This document shows, piece by piece, positions 62,078-64,000 of a stretch of 64,000 nt of DNA (its first letter is position 1; each line of letters opens with the position of its first letter). The notes under the pieces are model-generated. The model was not told the DNA's origin, did no database searches, and worked only from the letters and a program-made list of their open reading frames with translations. Position numbers and translations under genes: made by a program. The stretch spans positions 82,166 to 146,165 of the forward strand of contig JANAVG010000006.1 in NCBI GenBank assembly GCA_024213275.1. The letters are read 5' to 3'. Origin of the DNA: Rossellomorea sp. BNER (GTDB lineage Bacteria; Bacillota; Bacilli; Bacillales; Bacillaceae_B).

Positions 62078-62878
62078 ATGAATCAAGAATATGTAGATAT
62101 CAAAACACCAGAATTCGTATCACTTCAATTTCACCCTGCTGGTCTAGGGAGTAGGGCAGCAGCACTCATTATCGATCAGTTGATCATATGGATCACCAAT
62201 ATTTTAGTATTTGTACTCTTATTTTTCGTGATACTTGGTCAAGAATCAAACGATTTCATTCCGGATATGACATCAATACCGATTACCATCACGCTTATTC
62301 TTTTATTTATTATCAATTGGGGCTACTTTTTTGCCTTTGAATATTTTGCAGGTGGTAGAACCATAGGGAAGAAAGCAATGGGGATTCGAGTGATTCAGGA
62401 AAATGGTCAAAGTATCACATTACTCTCAAGCTTTATCCGGAATTTTTTAAGAATCATTGATTCATTACCAACGGGATATTTACTCGGGATTTTAATGATT
62501 TTCTTCCATTCCAAACATAAAAGAATTGGTGACCTCGTCGCCGGAACCATCGTCGTTCATGAGCGGAAAAAGAAAGGGAATAAAAAATCTCCAATTGAAA
62601 AGGAAATCGAGAGAAGAGGATTATCAAAGAGTAATCTCGCTTTGGATCAGTGGGAATTGAATAAACTAGGAGAGAAAGAGTGGAATCTAGTAAAAACCTA
62701 TAGTCATCGTTTTCAACAATTACCACCTTCTCAGAAAGAATTACGGACGAGACAAATGGCGAATATCCTATTACCAAAAATAGGAATTGAAGTTGAGCGG
62801 AAGAGTCTGACAGAGTTGGAAAATACACTTTTTGTGCTTTATTTGATACTTAGGGATGAATGGGAGTATGAGGTATAG
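62078..62878 (+). CDS. RDD-family membrane protein
   Basis: A 266-residue protein. Residues 1-145 are an RDD domain: GLGSRAAALIIDQLIIW supplies the Arg-Asp pair, two segments follow, then GGRTIGKKAMGIRVI. The C-terminal 100 residues are hydrophilic (KKKGNKKSPIEKEIERRG) and of unknown fold. It is encoded back-to-back with the SpoIIM gene. RDD proteins may be ion transporters or scaffold partners; function here unknown. Confidence 0.87.
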   Translation: MNQEYVDIKTPEFVSLQFHPAGLGSRAAALIIDQLIIWITNILVFVLLFFVILGQESNDFIPDMTSIPITITLILLFIINWGYFFAFEYFAGGRTIGKKAMGIRVIQENGQSITLLSSFIRNFLRIIDSLPTGYLLGILMIFFHSKHKRIGDLVAGTIVVHERKKKGNKKSPIEKEIERRGLSKSNLALDQWELNKLGEKEWNLVKTYSHRFQQLPPSQKELRTRQMANILLPKIGIEVERKSLTELENTLFVLYLILRDEWEYEV

Positions 62879-62933
62879 TCTCACTGGTCAAGAAGTAGAT
62901 CAAAGTTCATTTGTATTTAGTAATAGAATATAG

Positions 62934-63059
62934 AAAAGGCTGTCCAAAAAAGGGGTCTGGAACACCATTTTCGTCCATATATAGAAGAGGTTTTGAGGGT
63001 TTCTTCTTATATGGAAGTAGTGGTTCCTGACAAACTGGTTTCGGGACAGCCTCTTTTTT
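62934..63059. repeat. Family A copy 7
   Basis: AAAAGGCTGTCCAAAAAAGG begins and GTTTCGGGACAGCCTCTTTT ends the element; CTGGAACACCA and GTAGTGGTTCCTGAC are inner arms. It lies between the convergent RDD gene and the small leftward gene and ends four bases from the latter's stop. The T run makes it a good terminator for rightward transcription. Confidence 0.88.
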
Positions 63060-63062
63060 GCA

Positions 63063-63263
63063 TTATTTCTTTTTCTTAGGACTAATCCGATCAACATCAT
63101 CCTGAAAAAGGAAATAGGATATCACACCAGATAAGAGTGTCCCGATTGAGATAATCAGGATTCGTGTTTGAAGGGGAACGTCAGAATAACTTTTACTAAG
63201 TACCGAGGTTGCCACAAGAGCTACAATAATCATGATGGGTATTACAATTATGAATCGTTTCAC
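63063..63263 (-). CDS. Small two-segment membrane protein
   Basis: A 66-residue protein starting GTG after AAAGGATG on the minus strand. Two hydrophobic segments (about 4-20 and 34-53) and a charged tail, FQDDVDRISPKKKK. It resembles no named family that I can recognise. Convergent with the RDD gene. Confidence 0.55.
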   Translation of the reverse strand: MKRFIIVIPIMIIVALVATSVLSKSYSDVPLQTRILIISIGTLLSGVISYFLFQDDVDRISPKKKK

Positions 63264-63540
63264 GATGACACATCCTTTATTCTTTCAAATATCTTCTATT
63301 AGTTTAACATACTTTAGGAGAATTCATTGTCAATCTAGAAGCGTATTTTTTTGATGAAAAAGGTACCCATTGCTTATAAAAAATCTCATTCATCGAGGGT
63401 GATGATTATTTCTAATGAAAGACCTAAAATGTAGAAAAAATAAAATGAGTACTTTAACGAGCAAGGGAGGTTTTGAAACAAAGGAAAGGTAAGGTTGTGC
63501 ACAAAAACTCTCAAGGAATTAGTCTGCCTTTATTGGACTT
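63264..63540. other. Intergenic stretch before the right-end repeat array
   Basis: No gene supported. A 71-codon frame starting at 63473 runs into the tandem repeat and was rejected. No promoter was recognised. Confidence 0.4.
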
Positions 63541-64000
63541 TTTAATGACGTCATTTTCCCATTTGTGGCATTTTCACGGAATGATCGGTCCCTTTGGATA
63601 CCGTCATTTTCCCATTTGTGGCATTTCACGGAATGATCGGTCCCTTTGGATACCGTCATTTTCCCACTTGTGGCTTTTCGCGGCATGATTGGTCTCTTTG
63701 GATACCGTCATTTTCCCATTTGTGGCATTTCACGGAATGATCGGTCCCTTTGGATACCGTCATTTCCCCATTTGTGGCATTTCACGGAATGATCGGTCCC
63801 TTTGGATACCGTCATTTCCCCATTTGTTGCTTTTCACGGAACGATCGGTCCCTTTGGATACCGTCATTTTCCCATTTGTGGCTTTTCACGGAATGATTGG
63901 TCTCTTTGGATACCGTCATTTCCCCATTTGTGGCATTTCACGGAACGATCGGTCCCTTTGGATACTGTCATTTTCCCATTTGTGGCATTTCGCGGAACGA
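63541..64000. repeat. Family E: 52-bp tandem repeat array, runs off the window
   Basis: The unit is GGATACCGTCATTTTCCCAT, TTGTGGCATTTCACGG, then AATGATCGGTCCCTTT. GGATACCGTC recurs at 63596, 63648, 63700 and onward every 52 bases; nearly nine copies are in view. The reverse complement matches family D in unit length and in about 32 of 52 positions, including CCGTGAAA, CGGTA and AAAGGG, so the two arrays are one family. Its end is not visible. Confidence 0.9.

Noticed and set aside
63473..63688. 71-codon open frame at the right end
   Set aside because: Most of it is the 52-bp repeat translated; the repeated peptide only reflects the DNA period.

Overview
The window looks like chromosomal DNA from a spore-forming, low-GC Gram-positive bacterium of the Bacillaceae. 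The evidence is strong AGGAGG-type ribosome binding sites with frequent TTG/GTG starts, a gerA-type spore germination operon, a YjcZ-type small sporulation protein, a SpoIIM-family protein, a deoR-deoC-nupC-pdp operon in the Bacillus order, a CcpA-type cre site, and dispersed palindromic repeats of the kind common in Bacillus relatives. No rRNA, tRNA, phage, transposase or CRISPR was seen.

Layout. 1-6.9 kb: an oligosaccharide ABC importer (two permeases and a lipoprotein), then a family 1 glycosidase and a ROK sugar kinase that could form an import, phosphorylate and hydrolyse route. 7.2-13.1 kb: an IclR regulator and, mostly on the other strand, two arginine deiminase/DDAH-fold hydrolases, an amino acid permease and a RocB-like M20 protein; together they suggest scavenging of arginine or methylated arginine. 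13.5-18 kb: an orphan ABC_sub_bind lipoprotein, an MFS exporter behind possible leader peptides, and a VTT-domain membrane protein. 18.1-26.1 kb: a divergent locus of amino-sugar/murein-recycling type (AnmK, BadF-type kinase, DUF871/MupG, PTS IIA, then an RpiR/MurR regulator, PTS IIB and IIC, a 96-residue membrane protein, and a GH4 phospho-glycosidase) with two similar palindromes in the central promoter region.

26.4-33.4 kb: a YngK-like secreted glycosidase, a germinant receptor operon (C-A-D-B order) and yjcZ. 33.7-43.7 kb: a Tat-type metallophosphoesterase, the deoxyribonucleoside operon, a secreted X-Pro dipeptidyl-peptidase and a secreted M28 aminopeptidase. 44-52.5 kb: a CitA/CitB-type two-component system, a tripartite TctCBA transporter, a TcuA-like flavoprotein and a frameshifted SLC13/DASS permease, pointing to citrate or tricarballylate use. 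52.5-55.5 kb: a ComM/YifB ATPase flanked by two related coiled-coil genes, one with near-perfect 84-bp internal repeats. 56-62.9 kb: a DUF4129/DUF4350/MoxR/DUF58 operon with SpoIIM-family and RDD genes.

Non-coding DNA is rich in repeats, labelled here as families. A: about 120-bp imperfect palindromes bounded by GGCTGTCC/GGACAGCC, eight copies, one nested in another. B: 130-170-bp elements bounded by AAGGCTCTTTTCG/CGAAAACAGCCTT, five copies. C: the GC-rich GGAGCGGAAGG element known in Bacillus relatives, one full copy. D/E: a 52-bp tandem repeat present as two arrays in opposite orientation. H: three units at 3.8-4.5 kb. G: three palindromes spaced exactly 25 bp apart. A and B elements lie just downstream of genes, and four of six convergent gene pairs are separated by one, so they may act as mobile bidirectional terminators.
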